From CAZPHI01 sp964586425 (lineage in GTDB: Bacteria > Bacillota > Clostridia > Lachnospirales > Lachnospiraceae): 22,976 nt of DNA. Positions 1-7,382 of the stretch are shown here, one piece after another. Numbering within the stretch: the first letter of the stretch is position 1; the number at the start of each line of letters is the position of its first letter. The DNA lies in contig CAZPHI010000032.1 of the NCBI GenBank assembly GCA_964586425.1, forward strand, positions 1 through 22,976. Direction: 5' to 3'. The position numbers and the translations under genes were made by a program. The notes under the pieces were generated by a model, which worked only from the letters and a program-made list of their open reading frames with translations, did not search any database and had not been told where the DNA came from.

Positions 1-360
1 GATCTGTAAGAATAATTCTCTCATAGCTGTATTGATAGCATCACATACTAAATCTGTATTAAGAGCTTCCATAACTGTTAAGCCTGGTAATAACTCCGCT
101 GCCATAGCTGCTGAATGTGTCATACCTGAACATCCGATAGTCTCAACTAAAGCTTCCTGAATGATACCCTCTTTAACGTTAAGTGTAAGCTTACAAGCGC
201 CCTGCTGTGGAGCACACCAGCCGATACCATGTGTTAAACCTGAGATATCCTTTACATCTTTATTTTTTACCCATTTTCCTTCTGTTGGAACTGGGGCTGC
301 ACCATGATGAACACCTTGTGCAACTGGACACATATTTTCTACTTCTTGTGAATAAATCAT
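1..360 (-). CDS. NifU-like Fe-S cluster assembly scaffold protein (5' part only)
   Basis: The gene starts at 360 and runs off the left edge; the first 120 codons are present and open. The ATG follows an AAAGGAG ribosome site about 9 bases upstream. The protein begins MIYSQEVENMCPVAQGVHHG and contains GIGWCAPQQGACKLTLNV, then VETIGCSGMTHSAAMAAELL and LNTDLVCDAINTAMRELFLQI. From memory this matches the clostridial family called iron-sulfur cluster assembly scaffold protein (NifU/IscU-like), which is often followed by a GGGtGRT protein just beyond this edge. Conserved cysteines sit near residues 11, 52, 58, 77 and 104. The role, building or passing on Fe-S clusters in the cytoplasm, is inferred from the family. 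It has its own promoter and a probable operator at 398-432, so it is separate from the glmS operon upstream. Confidence 0.8.
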   Translation of the reverse strand, partial: MIYSQEVENMCPVAQGVHHGAAPVPTEGKWVKNKDVKDISGLTHGIGWCAPQQGACKLTLNVKEGIIQEALVETIGCSGMTHSAAMAAELLPGLTVMEALNTDLVCDAINTAMRELFLQI

Positions 361-403
361 TAATATTACTCCTTTCGTGATTGAAAATCATTACACTTTG
401 ACT

Positions 404-432
404 ATTTTCTCACAATCTGACAAAATAGTCAA
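404..432 (-). promoter_or_regulatory. Promoter of the Fe-S scaffold gene, overlapped by an 11-bp dyad (probable operator)
   Basis: On the minus strand a -35 TTGACT (432..427) lies 17 bp from a -10-like GAAAAT (409..404), about 44 bp before the start codon. The whole promoter sits inside a perfect inverted repeat: arms TTGACTATTTT and AAAATAGTCAA at 398-408 and 422-432 with a 13-bp centre. Each arm also begins its own half-palindrome (TGAC-N6-GTCA and TGAG-N6-GTCA). A regulator bound here would block RNA polymerase. The size and TGAC/GTCA halves resemble Rrf2-family (IscR/NsrR-type) operators, a good fit for an Fe-S gene, but the regulator is inferred. Confidence 0.55.
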
Positions 433-477
433 TTACATTTTAACACTTTACAAAATTGTAACATATTATTTACAGCA

Positions 478-1146
478 TTACTTTTTTTCAACAATTTCGC
501 CTTGTTTCTTATATATTGAGCCGGCAGCAACATAACCTCTAACGCTTGATAAAGGATAGATATTACTCTCTCTGCCTATAACTGTACCTGGATTGAGAAC
601 GCTTCCGCATCCTACTTCTACATTATCACCAAGCATTGCGCCGAACTTCTTAAGACCAGTCTCTATATTCGCATCAGGTCCCTTAACAATAACAAGCTTC
701 TTATCTGACTTGACATTAGATGTGATAGAACCAGCACCCATATGTGATTTGAATCCCAGAATCGAATCGCCTACATAATTATAATGTGGCACCTGAACTT
801 TATTGAACAATACAACATTCTTAAGCTCTGTAGAATTACCTACAACTGCGCCCTCACCAACAATTGCATTACCTCTGATGAATGCACAGTGTCTAACTTC
901 CGCTTCCTTACCAATAATACATGGGCCATTAATATATGCTGTTGGTGCAACCTTAGCACTCTTTGCAATCCACACATTCTCGCCTTTTTTGTCGTATTCA
1001 TCTGGCGAAAGCATTTGCCCAAGGCTAATGATAAATGCGTTGATTTTCGGCAACACTTCCCAAGGATATGTCACATCTGCGAATAATTCTGCGGCAATGG
1101 TCTGGTCAAGATCATATAATTCTTTAATTGTTAACTGCTCGTTCAT
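478..1146 (-). CDS. Left-handed beta-helix protein related to the GlmU acetyltransferase domain
   Basis: A 222-residue protein. After an alpha-helical start (about residues 5-45) come hexapeptide repeats ([IVL]-G-x-x-x-x pattern, about residues 58-215) typical of left-handed beta-helix acyltransferases. Residues 120-145 (PHYNYVGDSILGFKSHMGAG and following) align from memory with the GlmU acetyltransferase catalytic stretch (H-L-T-Y-x-GDA-x-x-G-x-x-x-x-x-GAGTI). His121 lies at the position of the GlmU catalytic histidine. No uridylyltransferase domain is attached, so it is not complete GlmU. It begins 26 bp after glmS with GGAG 6 bases before the ATG, so the two are probably one operon. Acetylation of glucosamine-1-phosphate, the step after GlmS and GlmM, is a reasonable inference; other sugar acyltransferase roles are possible. 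Confidence 0.75.
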   Translation of the reverse strand: MNEQLTIKELYDLDQTIAAELFADVTYPWEVLPKINAFIISLGQMLSPDEYDKKGENVWIAKSAKVAPTAYINGPCIIGKEAEVRHCAFIRGNAIVGEGAVVGNSTELKNVVLFNKVQVPHYNYVGDSILGFKSHMGAGSITSNVKSDKKLVIVKGPDANIETGLKKFGAMLGDNVEVGCGSVLNPGTVIGRESNIYPLSSVRGYVAAGSIYKKQGEIVEKK

Positions 1147-1172
1147 GTTAATCTCCTAACTTCACCTTTTAT

Positions 1173-2993
1173 TTATTCAACCGTAACTGATTTGGCAAGA
1201 TTACGAGGCTTATCTACATCACAGCCCTTAAGAACTGAAGTATAATAAGCGATAAGCTGCATTGGAACTGCTGCCACCATAGGCATCATTATCTCATCCA
1301 CGATTGGAAGACGAATAATATAATCAGCTACATCAGCGTCTACATCAAGCTTTTCATCGCAGAGAAGCACTACCATTGCACCTCTTGCTTTAACCTCTTT
1401 AATGTTACTGATTGTCTTTTCAACAAGTTCATTCTGCGTAGCAACTGCAATAACAGGCATTCCATCTGTAATCAGAGAGATTGTTCCATGCTTTAATTCA
1501 CCAGCTGCGTATGACTCTGAATGAATATATGAGATTTCCTTAAGCTTTAATGAGCCTTCCATACTAAGTGCGTAATCAAGACCACGACCTATATATAATA
1601 AACTCTCTGCATTAAGGAGCTTCGAAGCAACAAACTGGCACTCGCCCTTAAGTTCGATTGCTTTCTCAATACTTTCAGGCAGATTCTTTAATTCATTAGT
1701 GTAATTCCTGCACTGCTCATCAGTAATCCTTCCATTAACTCTGGCAATTGTGAATGCAAGAAGATACATAACAGATATCTGCACCATATATGCCTTCGTT
1801 GATGCAACAGATATCTCTGGGCCTGCATGTGTGTAGATAACCATATCTGCTGCACGTGCAATCGATGAGCCTTTAACATTAACAATTGCAAGTGTATCTG
1901 CGCCACGCGCTTTACCAAGTTCAAGAGCTGCCTTTGTATCAGCAGTCTCACCTGACTGCGATATAACAATAAGAAGGTCCTCATCATCAATAAGCGGGTC
2001 TCTATATCTGAATTCCGAAGCAATATCTACGATTACTGGTATTCTTGCCATCTTTTCAATTACGTATTTGCCAACCATACCTGCATGCATTGCTGTACCG
2101 CAGGCAACGATGAATATCTTTCTGTAGTCTTTTAATTTATCTACATTAACACCATCAACCGAAAGGTCCGGCATGTCATTAGTAATTCTAGGTGTGATAG
2201 TTGTTTTGAATGCTTTTGGCTGTTCATGGATCTCTTTAAGCATAAAATGCTCATATCCACCCTTCTCAGCTGCATCAATATCCCAGTCAGCTGTCTGTAA
2301 TTCTTTTTCAACAGGCACCTTATGAATATCATATACTTTAACACCTGAATTCTCTATTACAGCTATTTCATTCTCTTCAATAAGAATATAGTCTCTTGTA
2401 TACTTAATAATTGCAGGTACATCCGATGCAAGGAAATTCTCATGTTCACCAATACCTACAATAAGTGGACTGTCTTTTCTCACCGCATATATTGTATCTG
2501 GGAAGTCTCTAAACATAATTCCCAAAGCATATGAGCCTTTGATTTCAGATAATACCTTCGCTATAGTTTCAAGTGGATCACCAGCATAGTAATAATCTAA
2601 TAACTTTGCTACTGTCTCAGTATCTGTTTCACTCTCAAAACCATATCCTTCACCAAGTAAGAAGTCTTTGATTTCTTTATAATTCTCAATAATTCCATTA
2701 TGAACAATTGAAACTCTCTTATTACCATGTGGATGTGAATTGATATCAGATGGTTCACCATGAGTTGCCCATCTTGTGTGACCAATACCACAATGTCCGT
2801 CAGGCTTACCATCAACCTGAAGCTTATTCATAAGGTCCGCAAGTCTTCCCTTCGACTTCTCTACTCTAATCGCATTCTTTTCAAATACCGCAATACCAGC
2901 TGAATCATAGCCTCTGTATTCAAGCTTTGAAAGTGCATCTATAAGAACGTCAGCACAATCTCGTGGGCCAACATATCCAACAACTCCGCACAT
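1173..2993 (-). CDS. glmS: Glutamine--fructose-6-phosphate aminotransferase (isomerizing)
   Basis: GlmS makes glucosamine-6-phosphate from fructose-6-phosphate and glutamine, the entry to UDP-GlcNAc and peptidoglycan synthesis in the cytoplasm. The 606-residue length is normal. The N-terminal Ntn-type glutaminase domain (about 1-235) starts MCGVVGYVG, with Cys2 becoming the nucleophile after Met removal, and has HTRWATHGEPSDINSHPH at residues 72-89. Two SIS sugar-isomerase domains follow, with SQSGETADT in the first and LLYIGRGLDYALSMEGSLKL in the second. The end DKPRNLAKSVTVE is the family's C-terminal tail. GGAGG lies 7 bases before the ATG. It has a consensus promoter at 3025-3053 and probably carries the downstream GlmU-like gene. 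The short leader leaves no room for the glmS ribozyme found in many Firmicutes. Confidence 0.97.
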   Translation of the reverse strand: MCGVVGYVGPRDCADVLIDALSKLEYRGYDSAGIAVFEKNAIRVEKSKGRLADLMNKLQVDGKPDGHCGIGHTRWATHGEPSDINSHPHGNKRVSIVHNGIIENYKEIKDFLLGEGYGFESETDTETVAKLLDYYYAGDPLETIAKVLSEIKGSYALGIMFRDFPDTIYAVRKDSPLIVGIGEHENFLASDVPAIIKYTRDYILIEENEIAVIENSGVKVYDIHKVPVEKELQTADWDIDAAEKGGYEHFMLKEIHEQPKAFKTTITPRITNDMPDLSVDGVNVDKLKDYRKIFIVACGTAMHAGMVGKYVIEKMARIPVIVDIASEFRYRDPLIDDEDLLIVISQSGETADTKAALELGKARGADTLAIVNVKGSSIARAADMVIYTHAGPEISVASTKAYMVQISVMYLLAFTIARVNGRITDEQCRNYTNELKNLPESIEKAIELKGECQFVASKLLNAESLLYIGRGLDYALSMEGSLKLKEISYIHSESYAAGELKHGTISLITDGMPVIAVATQNELVEKTISNIKEVKARGAMVVLLCDEKLDVDADVADYIIRLPIVDEIMMPMVAAVPMQLIAYYTSVLKGCDVDKPRNLAKSVTVE

Positions 2994-3024
2994 ACATAAA
3001 CCTCCATATATTCGTTATTTGTTA

Positions 3025-3053
3025 ATAATATACTTATTCATAGCATTAATCAA
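3025..3053 (-). promoter_or_regulatory. glmS promoter (sigma-A type)
   Basis: On the minus strand TTGATT (3053..3048) and TATTAT (3030..3025) are separated by exactly 17 bp. The predicted start is near 3018, giving a leader of about 25 nt before the glmS ATG at 2993. Confidence 0.7.
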
Positions 3054-3086
3054 GCAACTTTTGCTGCTTCACTTTATTGCACAATT

Positions 3087-5099
3087 TTATTTGTAAAATG
3101 TTGATATAAGCCTAAAATTATTCTGTAACATCGACTGATTGTTCAGATTCAGAACATTACTTGTTCTTCGTCCAACGAATCCTTCAAGCTTTTCCATATA
3201 GACCTCTTCAGTAATCGTTCCATCAGCTACCTGATTAAGCCCTTTCTCCCAGCTCGCTGTCAAATCAGGATTAAGGAGTGGTCTTATCGATGCATTAACT
3301 ACCTCATATATAATCTCACCAAGTTCAGTCGGTGTAATTATCTGTGTCTTTTTATTAATTGCAATGTATTTGTTATTATCAAGCTTCTTAAGAATCTCGG
3401 CTCTTGTAGCACTTGTTCCAATACCACTACCTTTAATCTGGGCACGTAGCTCTTCATCCTCAATCAGCTGTCCGGCATTCTCCATTGCAAGAATTATAGA
3501 ACCCGAATTATAACGCTTTGGTGGTGATGTCTCGCCTTCCTTAATATTCAATTCATTAACATCGAGGATATCGCCCTTCTTAAGCTTCTTAAGGCTCTCG
3601 AAAAATGCTTTATCGCACTTTTCATCTGTGGTATCACTTCCATCATCATTTACACTATTATCTGCTAACTTTTTCTTCGAGAATGAATTCGTGGTAATCT
3701 TAAGATACCCCTCATCCACCATAATCTTAAATGACGCAAAGAACTGTTCTTCTTTAACATCAGCTACAATACTAATCTTCTGATATTGAGCTGCAGGATA
3801 GAAGATACTTAAGAATCGTCTTACAATTATCTCATACACCCTAGATGCAGTTGTTGACAAAGAGTTTAGTGCATTAAATCCCTGACCTGTAGGAATAATA
3901 GCATAATGGTCTGTTATCTGCTTATCATTACAGTATCTGGTCTTAGCAATTGTCTTATATGCGTCTTGTGATAGAATCTCATTAGCATAATCCTTAGCTA
4001 ACACATAATTCCTTAATCCACCTATATTCTTATGAATTTCTTTACATACTGCAGTTGATAAAACTCTCGCATCAGTTCTTGGATATGTAACCAGCTTCTT
4101 TTCATACAATTCCTGTACAATCTTTAGCGTATCATCAGGACTTATTTTAAAAAGCTTTGAACATTCATTCTGCAACTCCGCTAAGTTGAATAACAATGGA
4201 GGATTCTTACTTTCCTTCTTCTTATCCATACTAACAAGCGTTGCCTTTACAGGCTTTGGTTCACTAAGGAAATCAATAAGCTCCTGTGCTTTCTCCCTCT
4301 CTTTAAAGCCATTGTCTTTATATAGATATGGTGTATTATAATATCTGCTCTTTTCGGTTACTCTCCATTCAGCCTCAAAACTTCCTGTCTCACATCCCAT
4401 GTTAGCAATTACACGAAAGAACGGAGTTTTAACGAAAGCACGAATCTCTCGTTCTCTTCTTACAACCATTCCAAGTACACAAGTCATAACACGACCAACC
4501 GAAACTACGGTCCTATCCCTCTTCATATATGCAGAGATATTCCTGCCATACTTTAATGTAAGTAATCGTGAGAAATTAATACCCATTAGGTAATCTTCCT
4601 TCGCTCTTAGATACGCAGCATCAGAGAGATTATCATATTCTGATAGGTCCTTTGCAGTCTTGATTCCCTTAAGAATCTCTTCTTCTGTCTGCGAATCAAT
4701 CCAAACCCTCTTCTCTTTCTTTCCCTTCACACCTGCCATACGTTCAACAAGTCTGTATATATATTCTCCCTCACGTCCTGAATCGGTGCAGACATATATC
4801 GTCTCAACATCATCACGCGTAAGGACTCCTTTAACAATTCCAAACTGTTTTGCTACCGAAGGAATTACTTCATATTTGAATTCTTTCGGCATAAATGGAA
4901 GCGTATCAAGACTCCATCTCTTAAGCTTTTCGTCATACACTTCCGGATAGCTCATAGTAACCAGATGACCAACACACCATGTAACAATGTAATCATCTGC
5001 TTCTAAGTAACCATCCCTTCTGCCAAAATTCACCTTAAGTGCTTTCGCGAATTCCTGCGCAACACTAGGTTTTTCGGCTATAAATACGGATTTACCCAT
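3087..5099 (-). CDS. topB: DNA topoisomerase III (type IA)
   Basis: A 670-residue type IA topoisomerase, which cuts and rejoins one DNA strand through a tyrosine and acts in decatenation and repair. The TOPRIM domain starts at the N-terminus (KSVFIAEKPSVAQEFAKAL; Glu9) and has CTDSGREGEYIYRLV near residues 104-118. The core strand-passage domain carries the active-site tyrosine Tyr339 in KLVTYPRTDARVLS. The end lacks zinc-ribbon cysteines, as is usual for topoisomerase III. The TOPRIM motif reads D-S-G-R-E-G-E rather than D-x-D-R-E-G-E; I recall D-A-G in other Firmicutes TopB proteins, so I treat this as a lineage trait. The ATG follows GGAGG with an 11-base spacing. The ATPase gene upstream ends 27 bp before it, so the two may be co-transcribed; glmS downstream has its own promoter. 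Confidence 0.93.
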   Translation of the reverse strand: MGKSVFIAEKPSVAQEFAKALKVNFGRRDGYLEADDYIVTWCVGHLVTMSYPEVYDEKLKRWSLDTLPFMPKEFKYEVIPSVAKQFGIVKGVLTRDDVETIYVCTDSGREGEYIYRLVERMAGVKGKKEKRVWIDSQTEEEILKGIKTAKDLSEYDNLSDAAYLRAKEDYLMGINFSRLLTLKYGRNISAYMKRDRTVVSVGRVMTCVLGMVVRREREIRAFVKTPFFRVIANMGCETGSFEAEWRVTEKSRYYNTPYLYKDNGFKEREKAQELIDFLSEPKPVKATLVSMDKKKESKNPPLLFNLAELQNECSKLFKISPDDTLKIVQELYEKKLVTYPRTDARVLSTAVCKEIHKNIGGLRNYVLAKDYANEILSQDAYKTIAKTRYCNDKQITDHYAIIPTGQGFNALNSLSTTASRVYEIIVRRFLSIFYPAAQYQKISIVADVKEEQFFASFKIMVDEGYLKITTNSFSKKKLADNSVNDDGSDTTDEKCDKAFFESLKKLKKGDILDVNELNIKEGETSPPKRYNSGSIILAMENAGQLIEDEELRAQIKGSGIGTSATRAEILKKLDNNKYIAINKKTQIITPTELGEIIYEVVNASIRPLLNPDLTASWEKGLNQVADGTITEEVYMEKLEGFVGRRTSNVLNLNNQSMLQNNFRLISTFYK

Positions 5100-5126
5100 A
5101 AATCTAATTATCCTCCATATCCGGTT

Positions 5127-6488
5127 CTACAATTCGTCTGCACTTATTAACGTAATTGCCGGATTTTCTTTATCTAATTCTCTCAGCCTTTCGTCGAAAC
5201 CAGCATTTGCAAAAAGATATATATTATCTTCCTTTATAGCTGCCATCTTCATATTGGCGAGCATATCTTCATACATCTCATAGGTGAATGTTTTCTCACT
5301 ATATACGCATTGTCCAGCCACATAACGGCCTTCTTCATCGCATGCCACGATATGAACATCACCATTTTTTCCATAGAATCGTCCACGCCTGCTGATATGT
5401 ATAGGCAGACGTCCCATTGTATCCATAAGCTCTATGAACTCTGTTCCAATCTTAATATAAGTCTCATTAAGATAATCATTAAGCTGTCCCTCAATATAGG
5501 TATTATAGAAATCCTCAGCCGGCATATTCTCTATCAGCGAATAATTACCATATATAAAGCGGTACCAGAATAATAAAAGTCCATGTTTTATGCCATACAA
5601 GCCCTTTCTTGAATGTTCATTACCAGACAAATCCCACGAGAATATCTTCTCAATCACTTCGCGCTCATTCAAATTCTTAAGATAGACGCTAATCTTATCT
5701 CTTCCAAAGCCAGTATGTGCATGCAATTCATTAAGTTTGTTCTCCCCACATGCTAGATACCATAAAATCGTGTTATAAAGTCCAGTTTCTCTTAATTCCT
5801 CACCAACATAATCATTACCTGCATTATGAAGTGGTCCTCTCTTGTCAACTATCAGCCTGCATATATTATCTTTTACTGATATATTCTCATCAAAATAGCT
5901 CATATATCCTGGCACACCGCCAGTTACTGCATATACAAGCATCGCATCGCGTACATTAAGCTTTGGAAAAACTCTTACCACATCAACAAAGTTCAATTCT
6001 TTCAGTTTGATAAATGCTTTTATATTCAGAGCATTACGTCCAAGTGCTCCAACCAGGCTGTTCTCAACCCAGCTTACAGATGAACTCGTAAGTATAATCA
6101 TGTATTTTTCTTTGTTCTGGCTTAAGCTTCCACTTGCTAGCCTGACAAGGCTGTCAAAGAAGTCCGGATTGCTTTTTACAATTATTTGAAAGTTTTCAAT
6201 GATGACAACATTAACACCCTTGTTATTAGGGATTACAATATTCGAGAATATCTCATCATAATCAGCTGCTTTATCCTGCATAGTGAATACACTGTTCATC
6301 AATTCTATCTGCCCATTCTTTGAGGATGGAACTGACGTATACGTAATACTTCCTTTATCTTTTGTAAATTCGCGCAACAATGTAGTCTTGCCTATGCCAC
6401 TTCTACCATAGCAGATAGATATGCTACTCTCATTACTATTATATAATTCAGTTAAAGCTTCCAGTTCTTTATTTCTTCCAATAATCAT
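5127..6488 (-). CDS. ATPase_2/DUF234-type AAA+ protein with degenerate active sites
   Basis: A 453-residue protein of the ATPase_2 (Pfam PF01637) plus DUF234 layout, common in archaea and Clostridia. It starts MIIGRNKELEALTELYNS, the usual 'x-GR-x-x-EL' opening. Walker A is GRSGIGKTT (residues 28-36). A middle winged-helix-like part follows (HAHTGFGRDKISVYLKNLNE and GLYGIKHGLLLFWYRFIY). The C-terminal ~95 residues correspond to the DUF234 region, which belongs to the PD-(D/E)XK nuclease-like clan. The Walker B position reads VVIIENFQ (94-101), where the family usually has I-D-E-F-Q, and the nuclease-like positions read GDVHI (376-380) and GQCVY (392-396) where E-[IV]-D and G-E-C-K are usual. 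ATP binding is plausible; hydrolysis and cleavage are doubtful. GAGG is 6 bases before the ATG. The biological role is unknown. Confidence 0.8.
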   Translation of the reverse strand: MIIGRNKELEALTELYNSNESSISICYGRSGIGKTTLLREFTKDKGSITYTSVPSSKNGQIELMNSVFTMQDKAADYDEIFSNIVIPNNKGVNVVIIENFQIIVKSNPDFFDSLVRLASGSLSQNKEKYMIILTSSSVSWVENSLVGALGRNALNIKAFIKLKELNFVDVVRVFPKLNVRDAMLVYAVTGGVPGYMSYFDENISVKDNICRLIVDKRGPLHNAGNDYVGEELRETGLYNTILWYLACGENKLNELHAHTGFGRDKISVYLKNLNEREVIEKIFSWDLSGNEHSRKGLYGIKHGLLLFWYRFIYGNYSLIENMPAEDFYNTYIEGQLNDYLNETYIKIGTEFIELMDTMGRLPIHISRRGRFYGKNGDVHIVACDEEGRYVAGQCVYSEKTFTYEMYEDMLANMKMAAIKEDNIYLFANAGFDERLRELDKENPAITLISADEL

Positions 6489-6581
6489 ATGTAGACCTCA
6501 TCTGTATATTATCTGTATATTATCTGTACTTTATCCCTGCTGCTAATATTATTCTATCCTATAATATGTGCAAATCACATA
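6489..6581. repeat. yfbR-ATPase gap with three 11-bp tandem repeats and a small hairpin
   Basis: Three head-to-tail 11-bp units lie at 6500-6510, 6511-6521 and 6522-6532; the first two are identical (ATCTGTATATT) and the third differs at two bases. The repeat is one helical turn and begins 12 bp before the ATPase start. On the minus strand it contributes a GATAAT that could act as a -10 with a poor -35, so a weak promoter is possible. A 7-bp perfect hairpin (arms ATATGTG/CACATAT, 6564-6582) touches the yfbR stop codon but has no T-run, so I do not call it a terminator. Confidence 0.5.
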
Positions 6582-7175
6582 TCAGTTAGACTCATCCAAT
6601 GTCATATAATAAGCAGGGAAAAAATTATCCATAAAGTATCTTACTTCATCAAGATCTATATTATCTATGAATTCCTTTGTAGCTAATTCAGCAGATTTAA
6701 AATCTGTATTTCCCATACCTTTTTCTTCTATACATTTGATAAGTGCTGATATCTTATCTGCAGCCTTAACATATGTCCATAAAAGAGCATCTTCTTCATT
6801 ATTCATATTGTCTGTAAGAAGCTCATCATAAGGTTCTCTAAGTTCTTCCGGAAGTCCTGTAAGCAGTTCATTCTTTGCCACTTCCTCAACTTCTTTATAA
6901 GCATTTCTAATAAGAGGATTGTAATACTTAACCGGAGTTGGCATATCCCCTGTGATAATCTCTGTAACATCATGATACATGCCCATTAAAGCAAGACGCG
7001 AAGCATCAATGCTGCCATTATATATCTTATTATTAATCAGTCCTAACGCATGAGCAATGAATGCAACTTCAAGGCTATGCTCACATATATTCTCATCCTT
7101 TGTATTACGCATCAATCCCCAACGGTTAACATATCGCATTCTTGAAAGCATTGCAAAAAATTGATTCTCTTTCAT
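6582..7175 (-). CDS. yfbR: YfbR-type 5'-deoxynucleotidase (HD domain)
   Basis: A 197-residue HD-domain phosphohydrolase that lines up almost gap-free with E. coli YfbR (199 aa), which removes phosphate from deoxyribonucleoside 5'-monophosphates in the cytoplasm. Matching parts include the start (FFAMLSRMRYVNRWGLMRN), the metal ligands His33 (ENICEHSLEVA), His68 and Asp69 (LMGMYHDVTE), Glu72, the following TGDMPTPVKYYNP, and Asp140 (KAADKISALIKCIEE). Arg18 and Trp19, which give YfbR its deoxy-sugar specificity, are both present. The start ATG has GGAG about 11 bases upstream. A strong promoter at 7223-7251 and the asd terminator just upstream make it the first gene of a new transcript, possibly read on into the ATPase gene. 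Dephosphorylation of dNMPs is known for the family; physiological use here is inferred. Confidence 0.9.
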   Translation of the reverse strand: MKENQFFAMLSRMRYVNRWGLMRNTKDENICEHSLEVAFIAHALGLINNKIYNGSIDASRLALMGMYHDVTEIITGDMPTPVKYYNPLIRNAYKEVEEVAKNELLTGLPEELREPYDELLTDNMNNEEDALLWTYVKAADKISALIKCIEEKGMGNTDFKSAELATKEFIDNIDLDEVRYFMDNFFPAYYMTLDESN

Positions 7176-7222
7176 TATATCTATATCTCCGTCCTAAAGT
7201 ATTATTTAAAAGCATTACTTCT

Positions 7223-7251
7223 ATTTTACCTTAATAGGGGTAATATTTCAA
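7223..7251 (-). promoter_or_regulatory. yfbR promoter (sigma-A type)
   Basis: Minus-strand TTGAAA (7251..7246) and TAAAAT (7228..7223) with exactly 17 bp between them. It lies between the asd terminator and the yfbR start at 7175. Confidence 0.7.
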
Positions 7252-7275
7252 GTTAAAAAGGGCTCTGCAAACAGC

Positions 7276-7318
7276 AAAAAACTGCCACGCCAGAATTATA
7301 CAATTTCTAGCGTGACAG
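7276..7318 (-). terminator. Rho-independent terminator after asd
   Basis: A 14-bp stem (7305-7318 with 7282-7295, two G-U wobbles in RNA) closes a 9-nt loop and is followed on the minus strand by six T (7281..7276). The stem is GC-rich at its base. It lies 65 bp after the asd stop. Confidence 0.85.
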
Positions 7319-7382
7319 CCCATATTCTATCTTGATTACAATATATCCGTAAAATCATATTCTTCTTTACTTTTGCAATCAA

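Noticed and set aside
448..461. TTACAA-AA-TTGTAA palindrome between the GlmU-like gene and the Fe-S gene, as a terminator
   Set aside because: The stem is only 6 bp, AT-rich and without a T-run; chance is likely in such AT-rich DNA.
4764..4781. TopB TOPRIM motif D-S-G-R-E-G-E lacking the second aspartate
   Set aside because: I recall D-A-G-R-E-G-E in other Firmicutes topoisomerase III proteins, so this is probably a normal lineage form and not damage.
6564..6582. Hairpin at the yfbR stop as a terminator
   Set aside because: Its 7-bp AT-rich stem is not followed by a T-run on either strand.
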